Source of the DNA: an uncultured Lachnospiraceae bacterium
GTDB lineage: Bacteria > Bacillota > Clostridia > Lachnospirales > Lachnospiraceae
Assembly: GCA_902783305.1 (NCBI GenBank)
Contig: CACZQU010000012.1
Coordinates: 1 to 8,545 of the forward strand
Direction: 5' to 3'
DNA length: 8,545 bases
This document shows, one piece after another, positions 1-6,670 of the stretch. Made by a program: the position numbers and the translations under genes. The notes beneath the pieces are model-generated. The model did no database searches and was not told the DNA's origin. It saw nothing but the letters and a program-made list of their open reading frames with translations. How positions within the stretch are numbered: position 1 is the stretch's first letter; each line of letters opens with the position of its first letter.

Positions 1-76
1 GATGCGGGCATCGCCAACTGACGACAACGCAGCAGATGCTTGCGAAGACAAGTCAGAGGGCGGAGGTATTTAATTA

Positions 77-99
77 CAGTGCCTTAGTATATGGCACTG
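77..99 (+). promoter_or_regulatory. Alternative hairpin competing with the 95-128 hairpin
   Basis: CAGTGCC (77-83) and GGCACTG (93-99) form a perfect 7 bp inverted repeat with a 9-base loop. Bases 95-99 are also the outer left arm of the larger terminator-like hairpin, so the two folds exclude each other. This is the geometry of an antiterminator and terminator pair. No ligand-binding core is recognised, and regulation is an inference from folding only. Confidence 0.35.
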
Positions 100-137
100 A
101 TGAAAGCCGATTTCAGGTTTTATCAGTGCTTTCGTTT
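95..137 (+). terminator. Terminator-like hairpin in guaB leader (possible attenuator)
   Basis: The left arm CACTGAT (95-101) pairs with ATCAGTG (122-128). After a single bulged G102, AAAGCC (103-108) pairs with GGTTTT (116-121), closing a 7-base loop. This gives 13 pairs including one G-U, followed by the T-rich run CTTTCGTTT (129-137). The T-run is interrupted, so termination may be partial. It could end an upstream transcript or act as an attenuator for guaB, because an alternative hairpin (77-99) competes for bases 95-99. Confidence 0.5.
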
Positions 138-186
138 CACTATGGATATTTGTGGTAAAGATGATCCGGGTCGTAAATCTGTTTGA

Positions 187-1659
<1,473 letters not shown>

Positions 1660-1660
1660 C

Positions 1661-1669
1661 AAGGAGGAG
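1661..1669 (+). promoter_or_regulatory. Ribosome binding site of the purO-like gene
   Basis: AAGGAGGAG sits between the guaB stop (1657-1659) and the ATG at 1673. It rules out the upstream in-frame ATGs inside guaB as starts. Confidence 0.8.
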
Positions 1670-1672
1670 ACC

Positions 1673-2386
1673 ATGCAGATCCGCTCTCTGGAAAAGGAAC
1701 TCAGCAAAAACACTTATCCTGGCCGGGGAATCGTGGCAGGAAGGAGTGACGACGGCCGCTTTGCAGTGGCGGCTTATTTCATCATGGGCCGCAGTGAAAA
1801 CAGCCGGAACCGTATCTTTGTATCCGATGGGGACGGCTTGCGGACGCAGGCATATGATCCTGCCAGGATGAAGGATCCGAGCCTGATTATCTATTCTCCG
1901 GTCAGGGTTCTGGGGCATGATACGATCGTGACGAACGGAGACCAGACCGATACCGTCTTTGAGGGACTGGAGAAGGGATTGTCTTTTGAGCGGGCTTTGC
2001 GGAGCCGGACCTACGAACCTGACTCGCCGAATTTCACACCACGCATTTCCGCTCTTCTGCACGTGGAAGGGGGAGAGTATTATTACGAGATGTCGATCCT
2101 GAAAAGCCATCATGGGAATCCGGAATGCACGGACCGACAGCATTTTTTCTATGATCATCCGATTGCGGGAGAGGGTTCTTTTCTCCATACCTATGTATCA
2201 GACGGAAATCCGCTTCCCAGCTTTGAAGGAGAGCCTGTGAGGGTAAACATCTCAGGGAATATCGATTCTTTTGGCAAGCTGCTCTGGGAAAGCCTGAATT
2301 CGGATAATAAAGTGTCTTTGTTTGTGCGGTACATTGATCTCGAAACAGCTGAATCTGAGACGAGAATATATAACAAGTGGGAATAA
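1673..2386 (+). CDS. purO: IMP cyclohydrolase, PurO family
   Basis: Predicted to close FAICAR to IMP, the last step of purine synthesis. The protein (237 residues) resembles the PurO family (IMP_cyclohyd) first known from methanogenic archaea, and not the MGS-like cyclohydrolase half of PurH. Family-like segments seen are YPGRGIVAGRS (residues 15-25), GRSENSRNR (39-47, matching the archaeal SSRSFPNR region), VTNGDQTDT (86-94, like VSNGSHTD) and YEPDSPNFTPRI (114-125). It is somewhat longer than archaeal PurO of about 200 residues, the extra length lying in the C-terminal half. There is no signal peptide or membrane segment. It starts 13 bp after guaB and ends 18 bp before the AICAR transformylase gene, which makes its FAICAR substrate. 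This context strongly supports the function. The archaeal comparison is from memory of the family, not from an alignment run. Confidence 0.88.
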   Translation: MQIRSLEKELSKNTYPGRGIVAGRSDDGRFAVAAYFIMGRSENSRNRIFVSDGDGLRTQAYDPARMKDPSLIIYSPVRVLGHDTIVTNGDQTDTVFEGLEKGLSFERALRSRTYEPDSPNFTPRISALLHVEGGEYYYEMSILKSHHGNPECTDRQHFFYDHPIAGEGSFLHTYVSDGNPLPSFEGEPVRVNISGNIDSFGKLLWESLNSDNKVSLFVRYIDLETAESETRIYNKWE

Positions 2387-2404
2387 TTCAAAGGAGAATA
2401 CCGG

Positions 2405-3589
2405 ATGAATGAATTAGAGTTGAAATATGGCTGCAATCCGAATCAGAAGCCTTCCAGAATCTATATGGAAGACGGAAGTGAGCTTCCGGTGAAGGTGCTT
2501 AGAGGTAAGCCGGGGTATATCAATTTTCTGGATGCCCTGAATGGATGGCAGCTGGTAAAAGATCTGAAGGCAGCCTGCGGCCTTCCTGCTGCGGCTTCCT
2601 TTAAGCATGTATCTCCGGCGGGAGCTGCCATCGGGCTTCCTCTGACAGATACTCTGGCACGGATTTACTGGGTGGATGATCTGGACTGGAAGTCTTTTTC
2701 CCCTCTTGCCTGTGCATATGCCCGGGCGAGAGGCGCGGACAGGATGTCCTCTTTTGGTGATTTTATTTCCTTGTCTGACATCTGCGACAAAGATACTGCC
2801 AGCCTGATCCGGCGGGAGGTTTCCGACGGTGTCATTGCTCCTGGATATACAGAAGAGGCACTTGAGCTGCTGGCTCAGAAAAAGAACGGAAATTATAATG
2901 TCATCCAGATCGATCCTGATTATGTACCGTCTAAGGTGGAAAGCAAACAGGTATATGGCGTGACCTTTGAGCAGGGTCGGCAGGAGCTGCGGATTGATGA
3001 CGCATTGCTTGAAAATATTGTGACGAAAAATAAGGAACTGCCTCCTGAAGCGAAGCGTGATCTGAAAGCGGCGCTGATCATTCTGAAATATACGCAGTCA
3101 AACAGTGTCTGCTATGTCAAGGATGGCCAGGCCATAGGTGTAGGGGCAGGGCAGCAGTCAAGGATACACTGCACAAGACTGGCGGGACAGAAGGCTGACA
3201 ACTGGTGGCTTCGCCAGTGCCCCAAGGTGATGGAGCTTCCTTTCCTCCCTGATCTGGCCAGGGCGGAAAGAGACAATGTGATCGACGTCTATATCGGTGA
3301 GGAATACATGGATGTCCTGGAGGATGGCCGTTGGGAGCAGTACTTTACGGTCCGGCCTGAGGTGTTTACCAGGGAGGAGAAGAAGGAGTGGCTGAGCCGG
3401 CTTGGGGATGTGAGTCTGGGTTCAGATGCTTTTTTCCCGTTTGGGGATAACATTGAGAGGGCGAAAAAGAGCGGCGTGAAGTATGTGGCAGAGCCTGGCG
3501 GCTCGGTGAGAGATGATGTAGTCATTGAAGCCTGTGACCGATATGGCATGGTAATGGCTTTCACAGGAATTCGGTTATTCCATCACTGA
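2405..3589 (+). CDS. purH: AICAR transformylase, stand-alone (PurH C-terminal domain type)
   Basis: Transfers a formyl group from 10-formyltetrahydrofolate to AICAR, giving FAICAR. At 394 residues it covers only the transformylase half of PurH/ATIC. The N-terminal MGS-like cyclohydrolase domain is missing, and the neighbouring PurO-type protein supplies that step. The catalytic Lys-His pair is in FKHVSPAGAA (Lys67-His68, equivalent to human ATIC Lys266-His267). Other hallmarks are ARARGADRMSSFGDF, REVSDGVIAPGY, KYTQSNSVCY, GAGQQSRIHCTRLAG, SDAFFPF and the C-terminal TGIRLFHH. These motifs match animal ATIC far better than the common bacterial PurH, which reads KHxNPCG near the Lys-His and ends MRHFRH. 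The start ATG follows AAGGAGA at 2391-2397, 7 bases upstream. It is the last gene of the operon, with a terminator directly after. Stand-alone versions have also been called PurV. Confidence 0.95.
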   Translation: MNELELKYGCNPNQKPSRIYMEDGSELPVKVLRGKPGYINFLDALNGWQLVKDLKAACGLPAAASFKHVSPAGAAIGLPLTDTLARIYWVDDLDWKSFSPLACAYARARGADRMSSFGDFISLSDICDKDTASLIRREVSDGVIAPGYTEEALELLAQKKNGNYNVIQIDPDYVPSKVESKQVYGVTFEQGRQELRIDDALLENIVTKNKELPPEAKRDLKAALIILKYTQSNSVCYVKDGQAIGVGAGQQSRIHCTRLAGQKADNWWLRQCPKVMELPFLPDLARAERDNVIDVYIGEEYMDVLEDGRWEQYFTVRPEVFTREEKKEWLSRLGDVSLGSDAFFPFGDNIERAKKSGVKYVAEPGGSVRDDVVIEACDRYGMVMAFTGIRLFHH

Positions 3590-3597
3590 AAGAGTAT

Positions 3598-3655
3598 AAG
3601 CCTGATTGGAGAGGATGCTGAAGGGTTTCAGCGTCCTCCTGAAATCAGGCTTTTT
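3598..3655 (+). terminator. Rho-independent terminator of the purine operon
   Basis: A 10 bp outer stem pairs AAGCCTGATT (3598-3607) with AATCAGGCTT (3643-3652). A 12 bp inner stem pairs GAGGATGCTGAA (3611-3622) with TTCAGCGTCCTC (3627-3638), with one G-U pair and a GGGT loop. The hairpin runs into five T residues at 3651-3655 and starts 8 bases after the stop codon. Confidence 0.92.
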
Positions 3656-3680
3656 CTGGCTTGACCGATATCCGCAGGGC

Positions 3681-3708
3681 AAAAAAAAGCCTGGCATAAA
3701 AGCCAGGC
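3681..3708 (-). terminator. Rho-independent terminator of tRNA-Gly
   Basis: Read on the minus strand, GCCTGGC and GCCAGGC (3702-3708 and 3689-3695) form a perfect 7 bp stem with a 6-base loop, followed by eight T (A-run at 3681-3688 on the plus strand). It starts 2 bases after the tRNA 3' end. It faces the purine-operon terminator only 25 bp away. Confidence 0.93.
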
Positions 3709-3710
3709 AG

Positions 3711-3783
3711 AGCGATAGACGGGGCTCGAACCCGCGGTCTCGACCTTGGCAAGGTCGCGCGTTACCAACTACGCCACTATCGC
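3711..3783 (-). tRNA. tRNA-Gly (anticodon GCC)
   Basis: A 73-base cloverleaf on the minus strand. The acceptor stem is GCGATAG/CTATCGC with discriminator U. The D arm has a short 3 bp stem (GCG/CGC). The anticodon stem CGACC/GGTCG closes the loop TTGCCAA, giving anticodon GCC, which reads GGC and GGU glycine codons. The variable loop is 5 bases. The T arm GCGGG-TTCGAGC-CCCGT contains the expected TTCGA with one G-U closing pair. CCA is not encoded (the next bases read CTG), so the CCA-adding enzyme must supply it. It is transcribed alone, with its own promoter and terminator. Confidence 0.97.
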
Positions 3784-3803
3784 ATGTCTTACGGACAATT
3801 CAT

Positions 3804-3832
3804 ACTATACTACTTTCTTTACTGATTGTCAA
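3804..3832 (-). promoter_or_regulatory. Promoter of tRNA-Gly
   Basis: On the minus strand a perfect -35 box TTGACA (3827-3832) is separated by exactly 17 bp from the -10 box TATAGT (3804-3809). The expected start lies near 3797, leaving a 5' leader of about 14 bases for RNase P to remove. Confidence 0.92.
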
Positions 3833-3836
3833 ATAT

Positions 3837-3864
3837 GTTTTTTTTGTTTTTTTTATTTTTTTTT
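3837..3864 (-). promoter_or_regulatory. A-tract UP element upstream of the tRNA promoter
   Basis: The plus strand is almost pure T here, broken by one G and one A. On the minus strand these are A-tracts just upstream of the -35 box, the position of UP elements bound by the RNA polymerase alpha C-terminal domains at strong stable-RNA promoters. The same AT-rich block lies ahead of the divergent envelope gene. Confidence 0.6.
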
Positions 3865-3886
3865 ACTTATTTGATTTGCTTTGTGT

Positions 3887-3895
3887 TATTATAAA
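3887..3895 (+). promoter_or_regulatory. Possible -10 region of the 3D-domain gene
   Basis: TATTATAAA contains two overlapping -10-like hexamers (TATTAT, TATAAA) about 58-66 bp before the proposed start at 3953. The matching -35 is poor: TTTACT at 3862-3867 would need a 19 bp spacer. A plus-strand promoter is expected in this gap because both flanking transcripts read away from it, but its exact position is uncertain. Confidence 0.35.
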
Positions 3896-3930
3896 CATGT
3901 ATTTTTCGTTGTGCACAGATCCTTAATGTC

Positions 3931-3941
3931 GGGAGGTGGAG
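3931..3941 (+). promoter_or_regulatory. Distant ribosome binding site of the 3D-domain gene
   Basis: GGGAGGTGGAG ends 11 bases before ATG 3953, longer than usual. The other in-frame ATG at 3926 lies just upstream of this site and has no site of its own, so 3953 remains the best start. Confidence 0.55.
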
Positions 3942-3952
3942 CTACGAAGACA

Positions 3953-5035
3953 ATGATCAGAAGACCCCGAAGGTACCTGGCTTTTTCTCTGATGCTGTTT
4001 CTGCTGGCCGCCAGGCTTACCCGGGGAAATGTATCAGACTTTGACGATGTGAAAGACAGTGCCCGGGATGAAAATGCTGTTGTCGTTTATTTTGAAGCCA
4101 TGGACGGGAACGGAAACGTTATTCAGGAGCTGAATGTGAATGAGACGGTATATGTCGCGCTGAAGACGCTTCCCCTGTATGATGCTCCCGGAGGGGGAGA
4201 AGGCATTGCCGAGTTTAAATTTGGCGCAAAGCTGACGCGGGTCGGCGTATGTGAAAATGGCTACAGCCATGTCGTCTATCAGGGAAGCACTGTTTATGAG
4301 GGGTATGTACAGACCAGAGGACTGTCCGATTCGCAGATCATGGAACGAATGCAGGACAGTGTTGTCATCCAGGAGGGAGCAGATGTCCTGGATTATCCCA
4401 GCCGGAGAGACGGGGAGGTTATCGGAGAGGTTTCAGCCGAAGATGTCGTGATCCGTACCGGTTCATATAATAATACCTGGACCCGGATCTGGTATACGGA
4501 CCTCGATGGAACTCGGATGGATGGATATGTTCTGAGCAGCGTGATTAAGGGATATATTGAAAGTACAGTTGCCGATTCCGGTTCGGATTCCGATTCTGAT
4601 TCGCAGTCGGAGGGAATCCTGCACGAAAATGAGGGAAAAGGTGTATTTACAGAAGCGGTAGAGGGAGTGACCCAGGCGGAGATCACGACTTCAGGAGGTG
4701 TTCTTATCGGGACTCCGGAATCCGTCACGGAGCAAGTCACTTTGGTTCCTCTGGGAGTCTTCCGTATCACTCATTATTGTCCTTGCAGCATTTGCTGCGG
4801 ACCGTATGCTGACGGAATTACATCTACAGGGGTAACAGCAGTCACCAATCATACCATAGCCGTGCAGCCTTCACAGATTCCGTATGGTTCCAGGGTTGCG
4901 ATCAATGGACAGGTCTATTACGCTGAGGACTGCGGGGGAGCAATCGTGGAAAACTGTATCGACGTATATGTTGCGACTCATGAAGAAGCACTGGAGAAGG
5001 GAGTTTTTTATACAGAGGTTTACCTGGTCACCTGA
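3953..5035 (+). CDS. Secreted SH3-like and 3D-domain cell-wall protein
   Basis: Predicted exported cell-wall protein of 360 residues. The N-terminus has a basic start (MIRRPRR) and a hydrophobic stretch (residues 8-20), as in a signal peptide or anchor. Two SH3-like segments follow at about 66-125 and 136-199. Next comes a Ser-Asp linker (208-220) and an acidic, Thr-rich spacer to about 263. The C-terminal 3D domain (about 268-359) has the family's three aspartates in ADGITSTG (Asp287), AEDCGG (Asp326) and CIDVY (Asp337). It also has a Cys cluster CPCSICC (276-282). The 3D fold is a double-psi beta-barrel related to the MltA lytic transglycosylase core, so peptidoglycan cleavage is possible but inferred. 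The domain order resembles Clostridia proteins with SH3 plus 3D domains. The Ig-like gene follows 32 bp downstream, probably in the same transcript. The exact role is unknown. Confidence 0.85.
   Translation: MIRRPRRYLAFSLMLFLLAARLTRGNVSDFDDVKDSARDENAVVVYFEAMDGNGNVIQELNVNETVYVALKTLPLYDAPGGGEGIAEFKFGAKLTRVGVCENGYSHVVYQGSTVYEGYVQTRGLSDSQIMERMQDSVVIQEGADVLDYPSRRDGEVIGEVSAEDVVIRTGSYNNTWTRIWYTDLDGTRMDGYVLSSVIKGYIESTVADSGSDSDSDSQSEGILHENEGKGVFTEAVEGVTQAEITTSGGVLIGTPESVTEQVTLVPLGVFRITHYCPCSICCGPYADGITSTGVTAVTNHTIAVQPSQIPYGSRVAINGQVYYAEDCGGAIVENCIDVYVATHEEALEKGVFYTEVYLVT
4574..4603 (+). repeat. GATTCN hexamer repeat encoding the Ser-Asp linker
   Basis: Five tandem 6-base units occur in frame: GATTCC, GGTTCG, GATTCC, GATTCT, GATTCG. 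They encode DSGSDSDSDS between the SH3-like and 3D domains. In-frame hexamer gain or loss would change linker length by two residues without a frameshift. Confidence 0.8.
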
Positions 5036-5067
5036 CAGGTAAAGCAAAAAAGAGGGGGGCAGAAGCG

Positions 5068-5814
5068 ATGAAGGGTTTTTTTGCTGCTGTTTGTCTTGCG
5101 TTTATGGCAGCTGCGGGAGGATTGATTTATCTGTTCTTTTTTCAGGCAGATACACATGCTCCTGCGATAATTGTAACGGACAGAACCAAAAGGTATGTGC
5201 AGGGAATGAGTGAAGCTGAACTTCTGACCGGAGTGACAGCCATTGACGATCGTTCCGGCGATGTGACGAGCACTTTGATGGTACAGGAGGTTCACCCCGG
5301 ATCCCGTGACGGAACGGTCGATGTGACATACTCGGCACTGGACAGAGAGAATAATGTGGGAACATTGATCTGTACACTTCGGGTGGAGGGGGAGAAGACG
5401 GCGGAATCCCCGGATACAGACCGGATGACGGACGCTGAGGAAGAGGAGGGGCCGGCTCAGGAAGAGCCCACTGATGAATCCGCAGCGGTCAGCGCTGAAG
5501 CGGAAGCACTGATGGAATCCTACAAGGCCGAACAGGAAGCGAAAATCCAGGAGCTTGACCCCCGCTCTCCAAAGATCTATCTGACACAGTATTATACAGA
5601 ACTGCCCCATGGTACGGAGTTTTCTCCGCTGAGCTTTGTTGAGGAGATAGAGGATGATGTGGACAACAGGGATCTGCTTTTCACCCGGATTCAGATTAAT
5701 GGGATAGAAGCTTTGAATATGGATGTTCCGGGAAGCTATGACCTGGGGTACTTTGTTCTGGACAGCGAAGGAAATCAGTCTAATCTGGCGTATCTTACGG
5801 TGAGAGTGGTATAA
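5068..5814 (+). CDS. Membrane-anchored protein with two Ig-like domains
   Basis: A 248-residue protein of unknown function. Residues 5-26 form one hydrophobic segment near the N-terminus, with a single Lys before it. No clear cleavage site is seen, so a membrane anchor with the rest outside is likely. Residues 31-106 and 167-248 look like two copies of an Ig-like beta-sandwich of the DUF5011/HYR kind. The first has the phrases VTAIDDRSGDVTS and VDVTYSALDRENNVGT. The second has VEEIEDDVDNRDL and PGSYDLGYFVLDSEGNQS. The linker at 107-166 is rich in Glu and Ala and may be partly helical. No catalytic motif is visible. The start has a G-rich site (GAGGGGGG, 5052-5059). It follows the 3D-domain gene by 32 bp, which suggests a shared envelope role as a binding or scaffold partner. 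That role is an inference. Confidence 0.75.
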   Translation: MKGFFAAVCLAFMAAAGGLIYLFFFQADTHAPAIIVTDRTKRYVQGMSEAELLTGVTAIDDRSGDVTSTLMVQEVHPGSRDGTVDVTYSALDRENNVGTLICTLRVEGEKTAESPDTDRMTDAEEEEGPAQEEPTDESAAVSAEAEALMESYKAEQEAKIQELDPRSPKIYLTQYYTELPHGTEFSPLSFVEEIEDDVDNRDLLFTRIQINGIEALNMDVPGSYDLGYFVLDSEGNQSNLAYLTVRVV

Positions 5815-5914
5815 GCCGTTTTTATCTTCTTTATATGGTTCGGCAGAGTATTCCGGGGTGTTTTCTGTGCATGTTGCATAATCAGGAGAAATAATTATTA
5901 GTATTTTATGATGA

Positions 5915-5943
5915 TTTACTTTATTATCTCCAACAGGTATAAT
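5915..5943 (+). promoter_or_regulatory. Promoter of ptsH
   Basis: The -10 box TATAAT (5938-5943) is perfect. It lies 17 bp after TTTACT (5915-5920), which matches four of six positions of the -35 consensus. Transcription would start near 5950, giving a 5' leader of about 145 bases. The AT-rich palindrome at 5890-5899 lies just upstream and could be an operator or UP-like element. Confidence 0.75.
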
Positions 5944-5953
5944 AATAGATGAT

Positions 5954-5992
5954 ATGCCAAAAACAGTATGAAGCATCACTGTATCATGGCAT
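5954..5992 (+). promoter_or_regulatory. Hairpin in the ptsH leader
   Basis: The outer stem is ATGCCA (5954-5959) with TGGCAT (5987-5992). The inner stem is ACAGT (5963-5967) with ACTGT (5978-5982). It would form at the very 5' end of the ptsH transcript, where it could stabilise the mRNA or regulate it. No T-tract follows, so it is not a terminator. Confidence 0.4.
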
Positions 5993-6082
5993 GGTCGTAA
6001 CAACACAGGATAGCCGGACAGGCGGATCAGGGAGCTGGATCCCCTGCAGCTGACCGGGAGGAAAATGGTTATCATTCATGAC

Positions 6083-6088
6083 AGGAGG
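6083..6088 (+). promoter_or_regulatory. Ribosome binding site that sets the ptsH start
   Basis: AGGAGG lies 7 bases before ATG 6096. In-frame ATGs at 6078 (upstream of the site) and 6090 (1 base after it) are too badly placed, so ptsH starts at 6096. This also puts the active histidine at the usual position 15. Confidence 0.88.
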
Positions 6089-6095
6089 TATGATT

Positions 6096-6356
6096 ATGGC
6101 ACAGTTTACTTACACGATTAAAGATGAACTTGGAATTCACGCACGTCCCGCCGGAATACTTGTCAATGAGGCAAAGAAGTTTAAACCGGCTGAGATCACG
6201 ATTACCAAGGGAGGCCCGGTCGTTGATCTGACCAAGCTGATGAAGCTGATGAGCCTTGGTGTAAAATGTGGTGATACTGTAACCGTAACTGTAACCGGTG
6301 AGAATGAAGCCGAAGCCGCCGCCGCGATTGAAAAATTCTTTAACGAGAATCTGTAA
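6096..6356 (+). CDS. ptsH: HPr phosphocarrier protein of the PTS
   Basis: HPr carries phosphate from Enzyme I to the sugar-specific EIIA proteins in the cytoplasm. It has 86 residues, normal for HPr. The active site GIHARPAG gives His15 and Arg17 in their standard places. Oddly, the regulatory serine is missing. Aligning the conserved MSLG motif (residues 52-55) with Bacillus HPr puts Lys47 where Ser46 should be (DLTKLMKLMSLG against NLKSIMGVMSLG). There is one extra residue before this point, and Thr46 is adjacent. HPr kinase/phosphorylase would not be expected to phosphorylate it in the usual way, so the CcpA co-repressor role is doubtful. It has its own promoter, and its transcript can end at the hairpin 120 bp downstream, before ptsI. 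A single extra Cys is present at residue 59. Confidence 0.96.
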   Translation: MAQFTYTIKDELGIHARPAGILVNEAKKFKPAEITITKGGPVVDLTKLMKLMSLGVKCGDTVTVTVTGENEAEAAAAIEKFFNENL

Positions 6357-6475
6357 TCCCGGAAGCACCGGTCAGATGAGAAAAAGCTTTACATGCCTGT
6401 GACCATGCCGCAGGGGAGACCGACAGGTAATCTTATAGTATACCGTGCGGCCCATCAGGAGTAATTGGCAGCAGC

Positions 6476-6515
6476 CAGGCAGGGCATCGCTGTAGCGCGA
6501 TGTCCTGCCTGTTTT
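6476..6515 (+). terminator. Rho-independent terminator after ptsH
   Basis: A 15 bp stem pairs CAGGCAGGGCATCGC (6476-6490) with GCGATGTCCTGCCTG (6497-6511), with one G-U pair and a 6-base loop, followed by TTTT. The T-run is short but the stem is very stable. It would separate ptsH from ptsI, or act as an attenuator for ptsI. Confidence 0.85.
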
Positions 6516-6602
6516 CGTCCTGCTCCTTTTTGGGACTGAAATGTGAAGCGGCAGATTACGGCATTGACATCAGAAACGATGAGTCAGACCTGATATCTCT
6601 GT

Positions 6603-6622
6603 GCCTGGCACAAAAGCCAGGC
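6603..6622 (+). repeat. Hairpin in the ptsI leader, near copy of the tRNA terminator stem
   Basis: GCCTGGC (6603-6609) and GCCAGGC (6616-6622) form a perfect 7 bp stem with loop ACAAAA. The 20-base unit differs at one loop position from the stem-loop at 3689-3708. Here there is no T-tract on either strand, so it is unlikely to be an efficient terminator. Confidence 0.6.
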
Positions 6623-6663
6623 TTGACGGGTTTATTCTGCGGTCAGACCTATACTATACAGAT

Positions 6664-6670
6664 GAGGAGA
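6664..6670 (+). promoter_or_regulatory. Ribosome binding site of ptsI
   Basis: GAGGAGA lies 6 bases before ATG 6677. This fixes the start at MITESGKSILNG, the usual beginning of Enzyme I. It excludes the 59-codon extension that reaches back to 6500. Confidence 0.85.

Larger units (their letters stand above)
5815..6095 (+). other. Intergenic region and ptsH leader
   Basis: A 281 bp gap. I see no good intrinsic terminator after the Ig-like gene, so read-through into ptsH is possible. The gap holds a 10 bp palindrome AATAATTATT (5890-5899), the ptsH promoter (5915-5943) and a leader of about 145 bases with hairpins. No convincing small gene is present. Confidence 0.6.

Noticed and set aside
1..73. 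End of an upstream gene such as groEL
   Set aside because: No reading frame gives the Gly-Met-rich GroEL tail or any other recognisable C-terminus, so no gene is called.
101..115. Possible cre site (TGAAA-GCCGA-TTTCA)
   Set aside because: The palindrome is 15 bases, one longer than the CcpA cre consensus, and it is embedded in the loop side of the leader hairpin. Without an HPr Ser46 here the link is also weak.
3606..3926. Plus-strand open frame of 106 codons
   Set aside because: It runs through the purine terminator, the antisense of tRNA-Gly and the T-tract region, giving a Phe-rich meaningless tail.
5872..5895. Seven-codon open frame before the ptsH promoter
   Set aside because: It has no ribosome binding site and precedes the predicted transcription start.
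5020..6075. Long minus-strand open frame of 351 codons
   Set aside because: It lies antisense to the Ig-like gene and the ptsH promoter region, has no recognisable domain, and its composition (Ser, Arg, His, Cys, Ile rich) is typical of a shadow frame.
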